64,000 bases of DNA. Origin: Geothrix oryzae (GTDB taxonomy: Bacteria > Acidobacteriota > Holophagae > Holophagales > Holophagaceae). The stretch spans positions 1 through 64,000 of the forward strand of contig NZ_AP027079.1 in assembly GCF_030295385.1 (NCBI RefSeq), in the 5' to 3' direction. The translations under genes and the position numbers were made by a program. Of the stretch, positions 1 to 13,466 are shown in pieces. The stretch's first letter is position 1; every line of letters starts with the position of its first letter. The notes under the pieces are model-generated. The model saw only the letters and a list, made by a program, of their open reading frames with translations, ran no database searches and was not told the DNA's origin.

Positions 1-100
1 GCCGATGGCGTCGCAACCCGCCCTCTCGATGCCCGTGCCTGCGCGGAGGCGCCGCGTCGGCGCCAACCCCTCCCGTTCCTCCACCGCATCCGGTGAACCC

Positions 101-1477
101 ATGCCATCCGCCGATCCCGCCGCCCTCTGGGACACCATCCGACTCGGGCTTTCCAAGCAGCTCCCGGAAGCCAGCTTCAAGGAGTGGATCGCCCCCTGCG
201 AGCCGCACAAGGTCGAGGACGGGGCGCTGTGGATCCAGGTGCCGAGCGCCGCGGCGAAGCTCTGGATCGAGCAGCAGCTTCCCGAGGAGTTCAACGACGC
301 CCTGGCCCAGGGCGGGCTGGCGGACCTGCGCCTCGTGTTCCAGGTCAGCGGCGCCCCAGCGGCCCCCAAGGCTCCGGCACGAAAGGGTGCGGCCGCTGGC
401 GGTACGGCGGCCGCCGAGCCGCCCGTGTCCTTTCCGCACCTCTTCAACCGCTACACGCTGGACCGCTTCGTGGAGGGCCCCGGCAGCCAGCTGGCCTTCG
501 CGGCGGCCAAGGCGGTGGTGGACAACTACGGCAAGGCGGCCACGCCCCTCAGCATGAACCCGCTGTTCATCTACGGCGGGGCGGGACTCGGCAAGACGCA
601 CCTCATGGTGGGCATCGGCAAGGGCCTGCTGGCGCGGAGCCCCAAGCTGCGGGTGGCCTACCTCAAGGTGGACCACTTCTTCAACGAGCTCACCGTCGCC
701 ATCCGGGCCAAGAACACCGAGCCCATGCGCAAGAAGTACCAGCAGAACGATGTGCTCCTGCTGGACGATGTGCAGACCCTGGGCAAGATGGAGCGCACGC
801 AGGAGGAGATCTTCTACATCCTCGAGTACCTGCTCCAGAACGGGAAGCAGATCGTCATCACCTCGGACAAGCCGCCCCAGCGCCTGGAGGGCTGCCACGA
901 GCGGCTCATCACGCGCTTCAAGTGGGGTCTCACCGCGGACATCCAGCCCCCGGACTTCGAGACGCGCATCGCCATCCTGAAGAAGAAGCTGGAGGACGCG
1001 GACTTCAAGAATGTGCCGCCCATCCCCGAGGATGTGCTCACCTTCATCGCCCACAAGGCCAAGGGCAGCGTGCGCGACCTGGAGGGCTTCCTCACCCGCG
1101 TCATCTTCCAGGCGAGCCTCGTCGGGGTGCCGCCCTCCCTCGAGGTCGCCCACGCGGCCTTCCAGGGCCAGAGCGGGGAAGAACCCACCGCCGCCATCCC
1201 TCCCGAGCGCATCTTCCGCATGACGGCGGAGACCTTCAATGTGCCCTTCGTAGACCTGATGAAGAAGCGCTCGCGGCAGCAGGCCATCCTGCTTCCGCGC
1301 CAGGTCGCGATGTACCTGGCCCGCGAGATCGCCTCCATTCCCTTCATGGACATCGGCCGCTCGTTCAACATGCACCACTCGACCGTGATGAACGCCATCG
1401 GCTCCGTGCGGGAGCGCATGAAGCGCGATCCCGAATTCCACAGGATGGTCCAGGCTCTGTTGAACAGCATCCATTGA
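101..1477 (+). CDS. dnaA: Chromosomal replication initiator DnaA
   Basis: Binds DnaA boxes at oriC and opens the origin in an ATP-dependent way. From the ATG at 101 the protein is 458 aa, close to family length. Domain I starts at residue 8 (ALWDTIRLGL); the AAA+ core has Walker A GGAGLGKT (about 159-166), Walker B LLLDD (219-223) and GSVRDLEG (322-329); the C-terminal domain IV ends the protein. An upstream ATG at 5 is in frame, but the 32 extra residues are Arg/Ser/Pro-rich and unlike DnaA, while GGTGA lies 5 bases before 101. Odd: the usual GGRDHSTV signature reads NMHHSTV (423-429), one residue shorter and without Arg-Asp. First gene of the dnaA-dnaN-gyrB-gyrA block. Confidence 0.97.
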   Translation: MPSADPAALWDTIRLGLSKQLPEASFKEWIAPCEPHKVEDGALWIQVPSAAAKLWIEQQLPEEFNDALAQGGLADLRLVFQVSGAPAAPKAPARKGAAAGGTAAAEPPVSFPHLFNRYTLDRFVEGPGSQLAFAAAKAVVDNYGKAATPLSMNPLFIYGGAGLGKTHLMVGIGKGLLARSPKLRVAYLKVDHFFNELTVAIRAKNTEPMRKKYQQNDVLLLDDVQTLGKMERTQEEIFYILEYLLQNGKQIVITSDKPPQRLEGCHERLITRFKWGLTADIQPPDFETRIAILKKKLEDADFKNVPPIPEDVLTFIAHKAKGSVRDLEGFLTRVIFQASLVGVPPSLEVAHAAFQGQSGEEPTAAIPPERIFRMTAETFNVPFVDLMKKRSRQQAILLPRQVAMYLAREIASIPFMDIGRSFNMHHSTVMNAIGSVRERMKRDPEFHRMVQALLNSIH

Positions 1478-1691
1478 AGATGCTGGCGTTAGTCGGATCT
1501 CCACAGAACCCCACAACCGCGGTTCCACACCGCGCTCCGGCACCGGGTTCTCGCCCTGCCAAACCCTCCTTCTCCTCAGCCTCCAGGGGGTTGTCCACAG
1601 CCTGTCCCAGGCGGGGAAACTCCGGTAGGATAGGGCTTTGAGTCGTCTTTCCACAGGTTGCCCCGGGCATCAGCATCATCAAGGGTGATTC
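1478..1691. other. Candidate oriC: dnaA-dnaN spacer with clustered DnaA-box-like sites
   Basis: The 214-base spacer carries four sites ending in TCCACA, all on the plus strand: ATCTCCACA (1497-1505), GGTTCCACA (1521-1529), TTGTCCACA (1591-1599) and CTTTCCACA (1647-1655). The E. coli consensus is TTATCCACA, so TTGTCCACA is one mismatch away. Four copies of a 6-mer on one strand of so short a GC-rich spacer is far above chance. No clear AT-rich unwinding element is visible, so part of the origin may lie upstream of dnaA, outside the window. Confidence 0.6.
1626..1631 (+). promoter_or_regulatory. Possible dnaN promoter -10 element (TAGGAT)
   Basis: TAGGATAGGG lies 61-66 bases before the dnaN ATG. 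The same TAGGATAGGG string occurs upstream of glyA on the minus strand (11902-11911). No convincing -35 is seen at the right distance, so this is weak. Confidence 0.25.
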
Positions 1692-5433
<3,742 letters not shown>

Positions 5434-5487
5434 GTTCTGTTTTTGCAGGATGTCGAGCAGAGTTCCACGTAGAACACCGGAAGCCAC

Positions 5488-8094
5488 ATGAACCCGAACC
5501 GTATCGAACCCCTGGAAATCGAAAAAGAAATGCGGAAGTCCTACCTGGACTACGCCATGAGCGTCATCGTGGGCCGGGCCCTGCCCGATGTCCGCGACGG
5601 CCTCAAGCCGGTGCACCGCCGGGTGCTGTTCGCCATGAAGGAGGCCGGCAACGACTGGAACCGGGCCTACAAGAAGTCCGCCCGCACCGTGGGCGATGTG
5701 ATGGGTAAGTACCATCCCCATGGCGACTCCGCCATCTACGACACCCTCGTCCGCATGGCCCAGCCCTTCTCCATGCGCCATGTGCTGGTGGACGGCCAGG
5801 GCAACTTCGGCTCCATCGACGGCGACTCCGCGGCGGCCATGCGCTACACCGAGGCCCGCCTGTCCCGCCTCGCCAACGAGATGATGGGCGACATCGACCA
5901 GGACACGGTGGATTTCGGCCCCAACTACGACGGCAGCATGCAGGAGCCCCTGACCCTGCCGGCCCGCTTCCCTAACCTCCTGGTGAACGGCTCCCAGGGC
6001 ATCGCCGTGGGCATGGCCACCAGTATCCCCCCGCACAACCTGCGGGAGTGCTGCCACGCCCTGGTGGACCTGATCGATCAGCCGAGCCTGGGCCTCGAGG
6101 GCCTCATGGCCCACATCAAGGCTCCCGACTTCCCGGGCGGCGGCATCATGCTGGGCACCGAGGGGGTGCTGGACGCCTACCGCACGGGCCGCGGCCGCTG
6201 CGTGGTGCGCGCCAAGTCCCATGTGGAGCAGATCCGGCGGGCCGGTGACCGCGAGCAGCTGGTCTTCACGGAGCTGCCCTACCAGGTGAACAAGGCCACC
6301 CTCATCGAGAAGATCGCCGAACTGGTGCGCGAGAAGAAGATCGACGGCATCAGCGACCTGCGGGATGAATCCGACCGCGAGGGCATCCGCCTCGTCGTCG
6401 AGCTGAAGAAGAACGAACCCAGCGACATCGTCCTGAACCAGCTCTACCAGCAGACCCAGCTCCAGAACAGCTTCCCCATCACCATGCTGGCCATCGTGAA
6501 CGGCCAGCCCCGGATCTGCACCCTGCGGGAGGTGTTGCAGGAGTTCATCGGCTTCCGCCGCGAGGTGGTGACGCGCCGGACCCTGTTCCAGCTGCGAAAG
6601 GCCGAAGACCGCCACCATGTCCTCATGGGCCTCAAGATCGCCCTGGACCACCTGGACGCGGTCATCAAGCTCATCCGCGGCGCCAAGAGCCCCGAGGAGG
6701 CCAAGGCCGGCCTGATGGCCGGGGCCTTCGCCACCGCCGCCGCCCTCAAGAAGGACCCCAGCCTCTGCCTGTCCGCCGTGCAGGCCCAGGCCATCCTGGA
6801 CATGCGCCTCCAGCGCCTCACGGGGCTGGAGCGCGAGAAGATCCTCGACGAGCTGGCCGAGCTCGAAAAGCAGATCGCCAAGCTCAAGGCCATCCTCGCC
6901 GACGACAAGCTGCTCCTGCAGGTCATCAAGGAGGAGCTGCAGCAGGTGGCCGACCAGTTCGGCAACGACCGTCGCACCGAGATCGTGGGCTACTCCGGCG
7001 AGATCCGCATGGAGGATGTGGTGCCGGACGACCCCATGGTCGTCACCATGTCCAAGGCGGGCTACATCAAGCGCACCGACCTCACCGCCTACCGCCGCCA
7101 GCGGCGCGGCGGCAAGGGCAAGGTGGGCATGAAGACCAAGGACGAGGATTTCGTCGAGCAGCTCTTCATGACCAAGGCCCACGACACCCTGATGGCTTTC
7201 ACAGACAAGGGCATCGTGTACGCCCTCAAGGTTTACGACCTGCCGGAAGCCGCCGCCTCCACCCGGGGCAAGCACATCCGCAACCTCATCTCCCTGAAGG
7301 ACGGGGAGAATGTCGTGACCCTCATGGCCCTGCGGGACTTCCCCGAGGGCGAGACCCTGGTCTTCGCCACCAGCGACGGCACGGTGAAGAAGTCCAGCCT
7401 GGCGGCCTACGCCAACATCCGGACCAATGGCCTCATCGCCCTCAACATCGATGACGGCAACAGCCTGGTGGCCGTGCGCCGCTCCACGGGAACCCAGCAG
7501 ATCGTCCTGGCCACGGCCCAGGGCAAGGCCATCCGCTTCCCCGAAGAGGATGTCCGCGCCACCGGCCGCGCCACCACGGGCGTGCGGGGCATGAAGCTGG
7601 CCAAGGGCGACCACATCGTGGACATGGAAGTGGCCGAGCCCCTGCCGGACCTGCCGGAGGGCGTGGAGCCCGACGAGAGCACCGAGGATCACGGCATGCT
7701 GCTCACGGTCTGCGAGAAGGGCTACGGCAAGCGCAGCCTCCTCCAGGACTACCGCCTCCAGGGGCGCGGCGGCACGGGCGTCATCAACATCCGCGCCGGC
7801 GTCCGCAACGGGCAGGTGGTGGGCTTCAAGCTCGTCAAGCCCGGCGAGGGCTGCCTCCTCATCAGTCAGGAGGGGATGGTCATCCGCTTCCTCATCGACG
7901 AGGTCCGCAAGACGGGCCGCAATGCCCAGGGCGTCAGCCTCCTCAAGCTGGCCAGCGCCGAGGACCGCGTCGTGGGCCTCGCCAAGATCGACGCCAGCGC
8001 CATGGCCCTGGACGAAGAGGAGGATCTCGTCGAAGTCGAGGCGGCTCACCCGGGGCCGGACGAAAACGGCGAGCAGCCGAAACTGGGGCTGTAG
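5488..8094 (+). CDS. gyrA: DNA gyrase subunit A
   Basis: DNA-cleaving subunit of gyrase. 868 aa. Winged-helix/tower region with the catalytic Tyr in RYTEARLS (about residue 120), then a coiled-coil dimer gate (about 370-500). The C-terminal beta-propeller is entered through the GyrA box QRRGGKG (about 538-544), which marks a true supercoiling gyrase rather than topoisomerase IV. The acidic tail ([21 protein letters not shown]) is common in GyrA. GGAAG precedes the ATG. It lies 54 bases after gyrB and is presumably cotranscribed. Confidence 0.97.
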   Translation: MNPNRIEPLEIEKEMRKSYLDYAMSVIVGRALPDVRDGLKPVHRRVLFAMKEAGNDWNRAYKKSARTVGDVMGKYHPHGDSAIYDTLVRMAQPFSMRHVLVDGQGNFGSIDGDSAAAMRYTEARLSRLANEMMGDIDQDTVDFGPNYDGSMQEPLTLPARFPNLLVNGSQGIAVGMATSIPPHNLRECCHALVDLIDQPSLGLEGLMAHIKAPDFPGGGIMLGTEGVLDAYRTGRGRCVVRAKSHVEQIRRAGDREQLVFTELPYQVNKATLIEKIAELVREKKIDGISDLRDESDREGIRLVVELKKNEPSDIVLNQLYQQTQLQNSFPITMLAIVNGQPRICTLREVLQEFIGFRREVVTRRTLFQLRKAEDRHHVLMGLKIALDHLDAVIKLIRGAKSPEEAKAGLMAGAFATAAALKKDPSLCLSAVQAQAILDMRLQRLTGLEREKILDELAELEKQIAKLKAILADDKLLLQVIKEELQQVADQFGNDRRTEIVGYSGEIRMEDVVPDDPMVVTMSKAGYIKRTDLTAYRRQRRGGKGKVGMKTKDEDFVEQLFMTKAHDTLMAFTDKGIVYALKVYDLPEAAASTRGKHIRNLISLKDGENVVTLMALRDFPEGETLVFATSDGTVKKSSLAAYANIRTNGLIALNIDDGNSLVAVRRSTGTQQIVLATAQGKAIRFPEEDVRATGRATTGVRGMKLAKGDHIVDMEVAEPLPDLPEGVEPDESTEDHGMLLTVCEKGYGKRSLLQDYRLQGRGGTGVINIRAGVRNGQVVGFKLVKPGEGCLLISQEGMVIRFLIDEVRKTGRNAQGVSLLKLASAEDRVVGLAKIDASAMALDEEEDLVEVEAAHPGPDENGEQPKLGL

Positions 8095-8112
8095 CTCCGC
8101 GGATTCTGTCGG

Positions 8113-8156
8113 CTAACGCAGAAGGGCGTGGGCTTGCCCACGCCCTTCTGCGTTAG
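8113..8156. terminator. Long perfect palindrome: bidirectional terminator
   Basis: Two perfectly complementary 21-base arms (8113-8133 and 8136-8156) separated by TT. It sits 19 bases past the gyrA stop between convergent genes; the right arm contains the stop codon of the minus-strand gene (8153-8155). The stem is GC-rich in the middle and ends in CTAACGCAGAAG/CTTCTGCGTTAG. No long T-run follows, but stem strength and placement support a two-way terminator. Confidence 0.8.
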
Positions 8157-8581
8157 AAGTACCGCGCCCAGTCGCCGTCCGGAAGCTCCACGGCCTCCCG
8201 CTCCAGCCGGGGCAGGCGTTCCACATGGAACACATAGACCCAGGCCCGGTACCGGTGGCCCCCCTCCAGGAGGACGGGCAGGATCTGGCGGGAGAAGAGT
8301 CCCTCCTCCACGCCCTCCAGAGAATCGAGGTCCGCCAGGGCGGACTCCAGATCGCCCTCGGAGTCATAGCCCACGAAGTCCCCCCGGACCCAGCCGGGCC
8401 CCGGGGGAGGGACCTCGGGTTCGGCCCCGGCCACCAGGGCGGGATAGCCCGCGGACAGGTGGAAGAGGCGACCGGCGACCCAGGCGCCCGTGAGGCCCTC
8501 GGGATCGGTCCGGCGGAGCCAGGCGTGCCGGGATCCCCCCTCGCGGAGGGTGCCGTAGACGAAGAGGCCGTCAGCGCTCAC
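8153..8581 (-). CDS. Gamma-glutamylcyclotransferase / AIG2-like family protein
   Basis: 142 aa, the size of small bacterial GGCT-fold proteins. It opens with FVYGTLREG, the substrate-binding loop signature (YGTLR.G), and has the ALADLDSLEGVEEGLF segment carrying the acidic residue used for catalysis in active members. The family forms 5-oxoproline from gamma-glutamyl amines or acts on related small molecules; the substrate here cannot be told. Its start overlaps the end of the upstream sensor kinase gene by 11 bases, suggesting coupled translation. Its stop lies inside the palindromic terminator shared with gyrA. Confidence 0.8.
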   Translation of the reverse strand: MSADGLFVYGTLREGGSRHAWLRRTDPEGLTGAWVAGRLFHLSAGYPALVAGAEPEVPPPGPGWVRGDFVGYDSEGDLESALADLDSLEGVEEGLFSRQILPVLLEGGHRYRAWVYVFHVERLPRLEREAVELPDGDWARYF

Positions 8582-10637
8582 GGGAGGAATCCGCCTCGGG
8601 GGTCAACAGACCCAGCTCTTCCATGGCCGCCACCAGGTCGCGGATCCGGAAGGGCTTGGCCAGGAAGCGCTGGTGGGGGCCCTCCAGGAGGCCGGGTCGC
8701 GCCTCGGCGTTGTACCCGCTGATGAGCAGGGCCGGGAGGTTGGGGCGGGAGCCCCGGATGCGGCTGAGCACATCGGCTCCGTGGAGCCGCGGCATGACGA
8801 GGTCGAGAATGACCAGATCCCAGCCCGAGGGATCGGCCTCGAAGGCCTCCAGGGCCTCCTGTCCGTCGGCGGCCTCCACGACCTCGAACCCGTGGTCCCG
8901 GAGGACCTCCTGGGTGAGCTCGCGGATGCCGGCCTCATCGTCGGCCAGAAGGATCCGCCGAGTCCGCAGGGTGGCGAGGGGTGGAACCGAAAGGGACTCC
9001 ATGGCCTTCCCCTGGGGCAGACCCAGCTCGGCGCGGGTCCCCTCCCCGGGGCGGCTGTGGAGGGTGAGCCAGCCCCCCATCTGCCGGGCGAGGGAGAAGG
9101 CGATGGAGAGCCCGAGCCCCCGGTTCCGGCCCACGGAACGGGTCGTGAAGAAGGGGTCGCAGGCCCGCCGCAGCACCTCGGGGGTCATGCCCGGGCCGTC
9201 ATCCTCGAGGATCAGACGGACCCAGGGATCCTCCCGCTCGGCGCGAAGCCGGATCCGGCCGGTGCCCGAGAGGGCCTCCACGGCGTTGGCCACCAGAAGC
9301 TGGAGGGCTTGCCGCAGGAGCTCGGGATCCAGGCCGACCACCAGATCCTCCGGAAGGTCGACCTGGAAGTCGATGCGGTCGGGCAGGGCGGCGGTTTCCA
9401 GGAGGAAGGGCGCGAGGGCCTCGCGGAGGGGCAGCGAGAAGGCCCGGAGGGGAGTCTGGTGGGACAGGGCCTTCAGCTGGTGGACCGTGCGCTCCATGGA
9501 GAGGGTGGCATCCTCCATCCGGCCGGTGACGATGGCGGCCTCCGGGGAGCCCGGGGGCAGCAGCCGCAGGCGGTCCAGGTTGCCCAGCAGGACGGTCAGC
9601 TGGTTGTTGAACCCGTGCACCAGGCCGCCCGCCAGGGTGGCCACGGCCTCCATGCGCTGGCCCTGGAGCTCGCGCGTTTCCAGGGCCCGGCGGGCGGCGC
9701 GGGCCTCCTCGGCGGCGGCGGCCGTGATCAGGGCGGCGAGGGCCAGCACCATGAGGTAGAGCTGGGAGAAGCGGAAGGCTTCCTGGGGAAGCGCCCGGCC
9801 CTGGACCCAGAGGAGCACGAGCATGCTGAGGGAGAGCAGGGCCACGCCCCAGGAGGTGCCGCGGGGGCCGAAGCGGAGGGCCACCCCCAGCATCGGGAGC
9901 ACCAGGGCGAACTGGAGGGCCAGACCCACATCGCGCGAAAGCCCCGGGTTGATCCGGGCCCCGAACAGCAGGAGCAGGCAGAGGCCCGCCAGGGCGAGCC
10001 CCTCCAGAACGGGGTGTCTCAGCCGAAAGAGGGCCGTCTCTTCCGGATCGGCCTCCCGGGGGACGAGGGCATGGAGGAGGGCGGGGCCCAGGCAGAGGAG
10101 GGCGGTGAGATCTCCCAGGAACCAGGAGAGGCTGGTGGCCAGGGGATCCCTGAACCCCCCATCCCGGTGGGCGAGGCCCACCACCTGGGCCCCCAGCCCC
10201 GCCGAGAAGAAGGCGCCGGCCGCCGCCGAGACCCCGAGCCAGCGGAGCAGGTCCCGGACCTGGCGCAGGTCCGGCCGGCCGACCCCCAGGCGCACCAGGA
10301 TCCGCCAGGCGATCAGCGGCTCGAGGGTCTGGAGGACGACCATGGCCAGGGCATGGGGCCAGGGCAGCCAGCCGCCGAGATTCAGGGCCAGGGAGCCCAG
10401 GGCCAGCCCCCAGACGGCGTCGGCGCCCAGGATGAAGAAGGCCGTGTGGGCGACGGCGGCGGCGGGCCAGAAGAGGTAGGCCTGGAAGGGAAGGCCCGAG
10501 GGGAAGGGCGTCTTGGCGGCCCCCAGGTAGACCAGGGCGAGGCCGAGAACGCAGAGGATCCGTTTCCCCGGGCCGAGCCCCCCCGGGCCGCCGAAGCGGC
10601 CTGGGGGAGAACTGGACGAGCGGAGGGGACCCGCCAC
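8571..10637 (-). CDS. MASE1-domain hybrid sensor histidine kinase/response regulator
   Basis: Membrane-bound two-component protein of 688 aa. Residues about 26-300 form a multi-helix MASE1-type sensor (FWPAAAVAHTAFFILGADAVWGLALGSLALNL). The phosphoacceptor His is H341 in GGLVHGFNNQ; HATPase boxes are NAVEAL (451-456), DDGPGM and GLGLSIA. A C-terminal receiver (about 560-675) has acidic residues at 566-568, phospho-Asp D612 (DLVILDLVMP) and K in FLAKPF. There is no DNA-binding domain, so the output partner lies elsewhere. The start is GTG at 10637, 3 bases past glyA, without a clear ribosome-binding site; the true start could be slightly further in. Confidence 0.88.
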   Translation of the reverse strand: MAGPLRSSSSPPGRFGGPGGLGPGKRILCVLGLALVYLGAAKTPFPSGLPFQAYLFWPAAAVAHTAFFILGADAVWGLALGSLALNLGGWLPWPHALAMVVLQTLEPLIAWRILVRLGVGRPDLRQVRDLLRWLGVSAAAGAFFSAGLGAQVVGLAHRDGGFRDPLATSLSWFLGDLTALLCLGPALLHALVPREADPEETALFRLRHPVLEGLALAGLCLLLLFGARINPGLSRDVGLALQFALVLPMLGVALRFGPRGTSWGVALLSLSMLVLLWVQGRALPQEAFRFSQLYLMVLALAALITAAAAEEARAARRALETRELQGQRMEAVATLAGGLVHGFNNQLTVLLGNLDRLRLLPPGSPEAAIVTGRMEDATLSMERTVHQLKALSHQTPLRAFSLPLREALAPFLLETAALPDRIDFQVDLPEDLVVGLDPELLRQALQLLVANAVEALSGTGRIRLRAEREDPWVRLILEDDGPGMTPEVLRRACDPFFTTRSVGRNRGLGLSIAFSLARQMGGWLTLHSRPGEGTRAELGLPQGKAMESLSVPPLATLRTRRILLADDEAGIRELTQEVLRDHGFEVVEAADGQEALEAFEADPSGWDLVILDLVMPRLHGADVLSRIRGSRPNLPALLISGYNAEARPGLLEGPHQRFLAKPFRIRDLVAAMEELGLLTPEADSSRER

Positions 10638-10640
10638 CGG

Positions 10641-11879
10641 TTATTCGGGGATGGGGAACTGATCGGTGAGGTGGAAGACTTCCTGCCGGACGCGGGCGAA
10701 GGTGCTTTCATCGCCGCGATGCCGCAGGGTGACATCGAAGAAGCGGGCGATCTGATCCATTTCCGCCTCCTTCATGCCGCGCGTGGTGAGGGCGGGACTG
10801 CCCAGGCGCACGCCCGAGGGCTTGAGGGGCGGGTTGGGGTCGAAGGGGATGCCGTTCTTGTTGGTGGTCATGCCGGCCCGGTGCAGGCAGTTCTCGGCCT
10901 CGTGGCCCAGCAGCTCGTGGTCGCGCAGATCCACCAGGAACAGGTGGTTGTCCGTGCCGCCGCTGACGATGCGCCAGCCGCGCTCCTGCAGGCCCTTGGC
11001 CAGGGCGTGGGCGTTGCAGATGACCTGGCCGCTGTAGGCCTTGAACTCGGGCTGCATGATCTCGTGCAGGGCCACCGCCTTGGCGGCGATGACATGCATG
11101 AGCGGACCGCCCTGGACGCCCGGGAAGACCGCGCGGTCAAGGTCCTTGGCGTACTGGGACTTGCAGAGGATCAGACCGCCGCGGGGGCCCCGCAGGGTCT
11201 TGTGGGTGGTGGTGGTGACATAATCCGCGTGCGGTACGGGGCTCGGATGGTGGCCCGTGGCCACCAGGCCGGCGATGTGGGCCATGTCCACCATGAGCAG
11301 GGCGCCCACTTCGTCGCAAATCTCGCGGAAGAGGGGGAAGTTCCAGGTGCGGCTGTAGGCCGAGGCGCCCACGACGATCATCTTGGGCTGGTGCTGCCGC
11401 GCCAGGGTGCGGACCTCGTCCATGTCCACCCGCTCGTCTTCCTGGCGCACATGGTAGGGCACGAACTTGTAGAGGATGCCGGAGCTGTTCAGGGGGTGGC
11501 CGTGGGTGAGGTGGCCGCCGTGGGCCAGATCCAGGCCCATCACGGTGTCGCCGGGCTTCAGGGCCGCGAGGTAGACGGCCATGTTGGCCTGGGCGCCGCT
11601 GTGGGGCTGCACATTGGCATGCTCGGCGCCGAAGATCTGCTTGGCCCGGTCGCGCGCCAGGTTCTCGACGATGTCCACCTGGCTGCAGCCGCCGTAGTAG
11701 CGCTTGCCGGGATAGCCTTCCGCGTACTTGTTGGTGAAGTGGGAGCCCATGGCCTGCATGACGGCGCGGGAGGCGTAGTTTTCCGACGCGATGAGTTCCA
11801 GGTGGTGCCGCTGGCGCTGCACCTCCAGCTCGAGGGCCTGGAACACGGCGGGGTCGGAGGTTCGGATGACTTCGTACAT
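10641..11879 (-). CDS. glyA: Serine hydroxymethyltransferase
   Basis: PLP enzyme that interconverts serine and glycine and loads C1 units onto tetrahydrofolate. 412 aa, full length. Conserved segments: [16 protein letters not shown] near the start, [14 protein letters not shown], the PLP lysine in [14 protein letters not shown] (about K227), and [15 protein letters not shown] near the C-terminus. GGGAG precedes the ATG. It is divergent from purB and is probably the first gene of the minus-strand run glyA, hybrid kinase, AIG2-like protein. Confidence 0.97.
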   Translation of the reverse strand: MYEVIRTSDPAVFQALELEVQRQRHHLELIASENYASRAVMQAMGSHFTNKYAEGYPGKRYYGGCSQVDIVENLARDRAKQIFGAEHANVQPHSGAQANMAVYLAALKPGDTVMGLDLAHGGHLTHGHPLNSSGILYKFVPYHVRQEDERVDMDEVRTLARQHQPKMIVVGASAYSRTWNFPLFREICDEVGALLMVDMAHIAGLVATGHHPSPVPHADYVTTTTHKTLRGPRGGLILCKSQYAKDLDRAVFPGVQGGPLMHVIAAKAVALHEIMQPEFKAYSGQVICNAHALAKGLQERGWRIVSGGTDNHLFLVDLRDHELLGHEAENCLHRAGMTTNKNGIPFDPNPPLKPSGVRLGSPALTTRGMKEAEMDQIARFFDVTLRHRGDESTFARVRQEVFHLTDQFPIPE

Positions 11880-11905
11880 GGCGGGGGCTCCCGGGTGATG
11901 CCCCT

Positions 11906-11932
11906 ATCCTAGCCGCGGTGCGCCAAGGCCAA
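11906..11932 (-). promoter_or_regulatory. Candidate glyA promoter
   Basis: On the minus strand, TTGGCC (11932-11927) and TAGGAT (11911-11906) are separated by 15 bases and lie just upstream of glyA. The -10 matches the TAGGATAGGG seen before dnaN. The spacing is a little short for a sigma-70 promoter. Confidence 0.35.
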
Positions 11933-11997
11933 GGAAGCCTCTTCGTGAGCGGAATCACAGGTCCGCGGCCGTGCGACACTGGAGGGCCGGAGTTCTT

Positions 11998-13449
11998 ATG
12001 CCCTTTCTCCCGCCCCACGATGGTCCCGAGCTGGAGCGATTCGAGCACCCCCTGGCCAGCCGGTACGCCAGCAAGGCCATGGTGCGCCTGCTGTCGCCGC
12101 TGTACCGCCAGCGGGTCTGGCGGCGGCTCTGGATCGCCCTGGCGGAAGCCGAATCCGAACTGGGGCTGCCGGTGACGAAGGCCCAGGTCGCCGAGCTGAA
12201 GGCCACCCAGGACGCCGTGGACCTCGAGGCCATCGCCCGCCATGAAGCGGCCCTGCGCCACGATGTCATGGCCGCCATCCACGCCTGGGGCGAGCAGGCG
12301 CCCGGCGCGCGGCCCATCATCCACCTGGGGGCCACCAGCTGCTTCGTGACGGACAACGGGGACCTGCTCATCGCGCAGGAGGCCCTCACCCTGCTGCGGC
12401 GGCGCCTGCAGGACGCGATCGCGGCCCTGTCGGCCTTTGCCGCCCAGTGGCAGGATCAGCCCACGCTGGGCTTCACCCACTTCCAGCCGGCCCAGCCCAC
12501 CACCGTGGGCAAGCGCGCGACCCTATGGATCCAGGACCTGCTGCTGGACCTGGAGGACCTGGACCACCTCATCCGCACCACACCCGTGCGCGGCGTGAAG
12601 GGCACCACGGGCACCCAGGCCAGCTTCCTCGAACTCTTCGAGGGCGACGGCGCCAAGGTGGAAGCCCTGGAACAGCGCTTCTGCGCCAAGGTCGGCTTCC
12701 CGGCCATCCCCGTCAGCGGCCAGACCGCCACTCGGAAGCTGGAGGACCGCATCGGCCAGGTGCTCTGCGGCATCGCGGCCTCCGCCTCGAAGTTCGCCTG
12801 CGACCTGCGCCTGCTCCAGCACCTCAAGGAAGTGGAAGAGCCCTTCGAGTCGAAGCAGATCGGATCCAGCGCCATGCCTTACAAGCGCAACCCCATGCGC
12901 TCGGAGCGCATCAACAGCCTCGCCCGCTTCGTGCTGGGCCTCATGCCCTCCAGCTACCAGACCAGCGCCAGCCAGTGGATGGAGCGGACCCTGGACGACA
13001 GCGCCCATCGCCGCCTCACCATCAGCCAGGGCCTGCTGGCGGTGGACGCCATCCTGGTGCTCTTCCGCAATGTGGCCTCGGGCCTCGTCGTGTATCCGAA
13101 GATGATCGAGGCGCGCCTCAGCCAGGAGCTGCCCTTCATGGCTGCCGAGGTGCTCCTCATGGAGGCCGTCAAGCGCGGCGGCGACCGCCAGGACCTCCAC
13201 GAGCGGTTCCGCGGGGCCGCCCTCGAAGCGGGGCGCCGCATCAAGGCCGAGGGCCGCCCCAACGAGCTGCTGAAGCTGCTGGCGGAGGATCCCGCCTGGG
13301 CCATGACCGAAGCTGAACTGGCATCCCTGCTGGACGCGCGCCGGTTCACCGGCCGCGCCGGAGACCAGGTGCGCCAGTTCCTGGCGGGCCCCGTGGCCGC
13401 CGCCCTGAAGGACCACGCCCCGGCCGACGAAGCCGCCGTGCGCGTTTGA
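11998..13449 (+). CDS. purB: Adenylosuccinate lyase
   Basis: Catalyses two fumarate-releasing steps of purine synthesis (SAICAR to AICAR; adenylosuccinate to AMP). 483 aa from the ATG at 11998. The fumarase/aspartase superfamily signature reads GSSAMPYKRNP (about 289-299); GATSCFVTDNGD and GFTHFQPAQPTTVGKR are the other substrate-loop motifs. The ATG at 11998 has GGAG 5 bases upstream and is preferred over an in-frame GTG at 11971. Start of a plus-strand run with a dehydrogenase-like gene and a ferredoxin gene. Confidence 0.95.
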   Translation: MPFLPPHDGPELERFEHPLASRYASKAMVRLLSPLYRQRVWRRLWIALAEAESELGLPVTKAQVAELKATQDAVDLEAIARHEAALRHDVMAAIHAWGEQAPGARPIIHLGATSCFVTDNGDLLIAQEALTLLRRRLQDAIAALSAFAAQWQDQPTLGFTHFQPAQPTTVGKRATLWIQDLLLDLEDLDHLIRTTPVRGVKGTTGTQASFLELFEGDGAKVEALEQRFCAKVGFPAIPVSGQTATRKLEDRIGQVLCGIAASASKFACDLRLLQHLKEVEEPFESKQIGSSAMPYKRNPMRSERINSLARFVLGLMPSSYQTSASQWMERTLDDSAHRRLTISQGLLAVDAILVLFRNVASGLVVYPKMIEARLSQELPFMAAEVLLMEAVKRGGDRQDLHERFRGAALEAGRRIKAEGRPNELLKLLAEDPAWAMTEAELASLLDARRFTGRAGDQVRQFLAGPVAAALKDHAPADEAAVRV

Positions 13450-13466
13450 CCGCGAAAGGTTTGACC

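Noticed and set aside
8673-11912. 1079-codon plus-strand frame opposite the hybrid kinase and glyA
   Set aside because: Shadow of two well-supported minus-strand genes; composition (Gly/Glu/Arg/Gln-rich) is that of an antisense frame.
11971-11997. GTG start for purB 9 codons upstream
   Set aside because: The ATG at 11998 has a properly spaced GGAG and matches family N-termini better.
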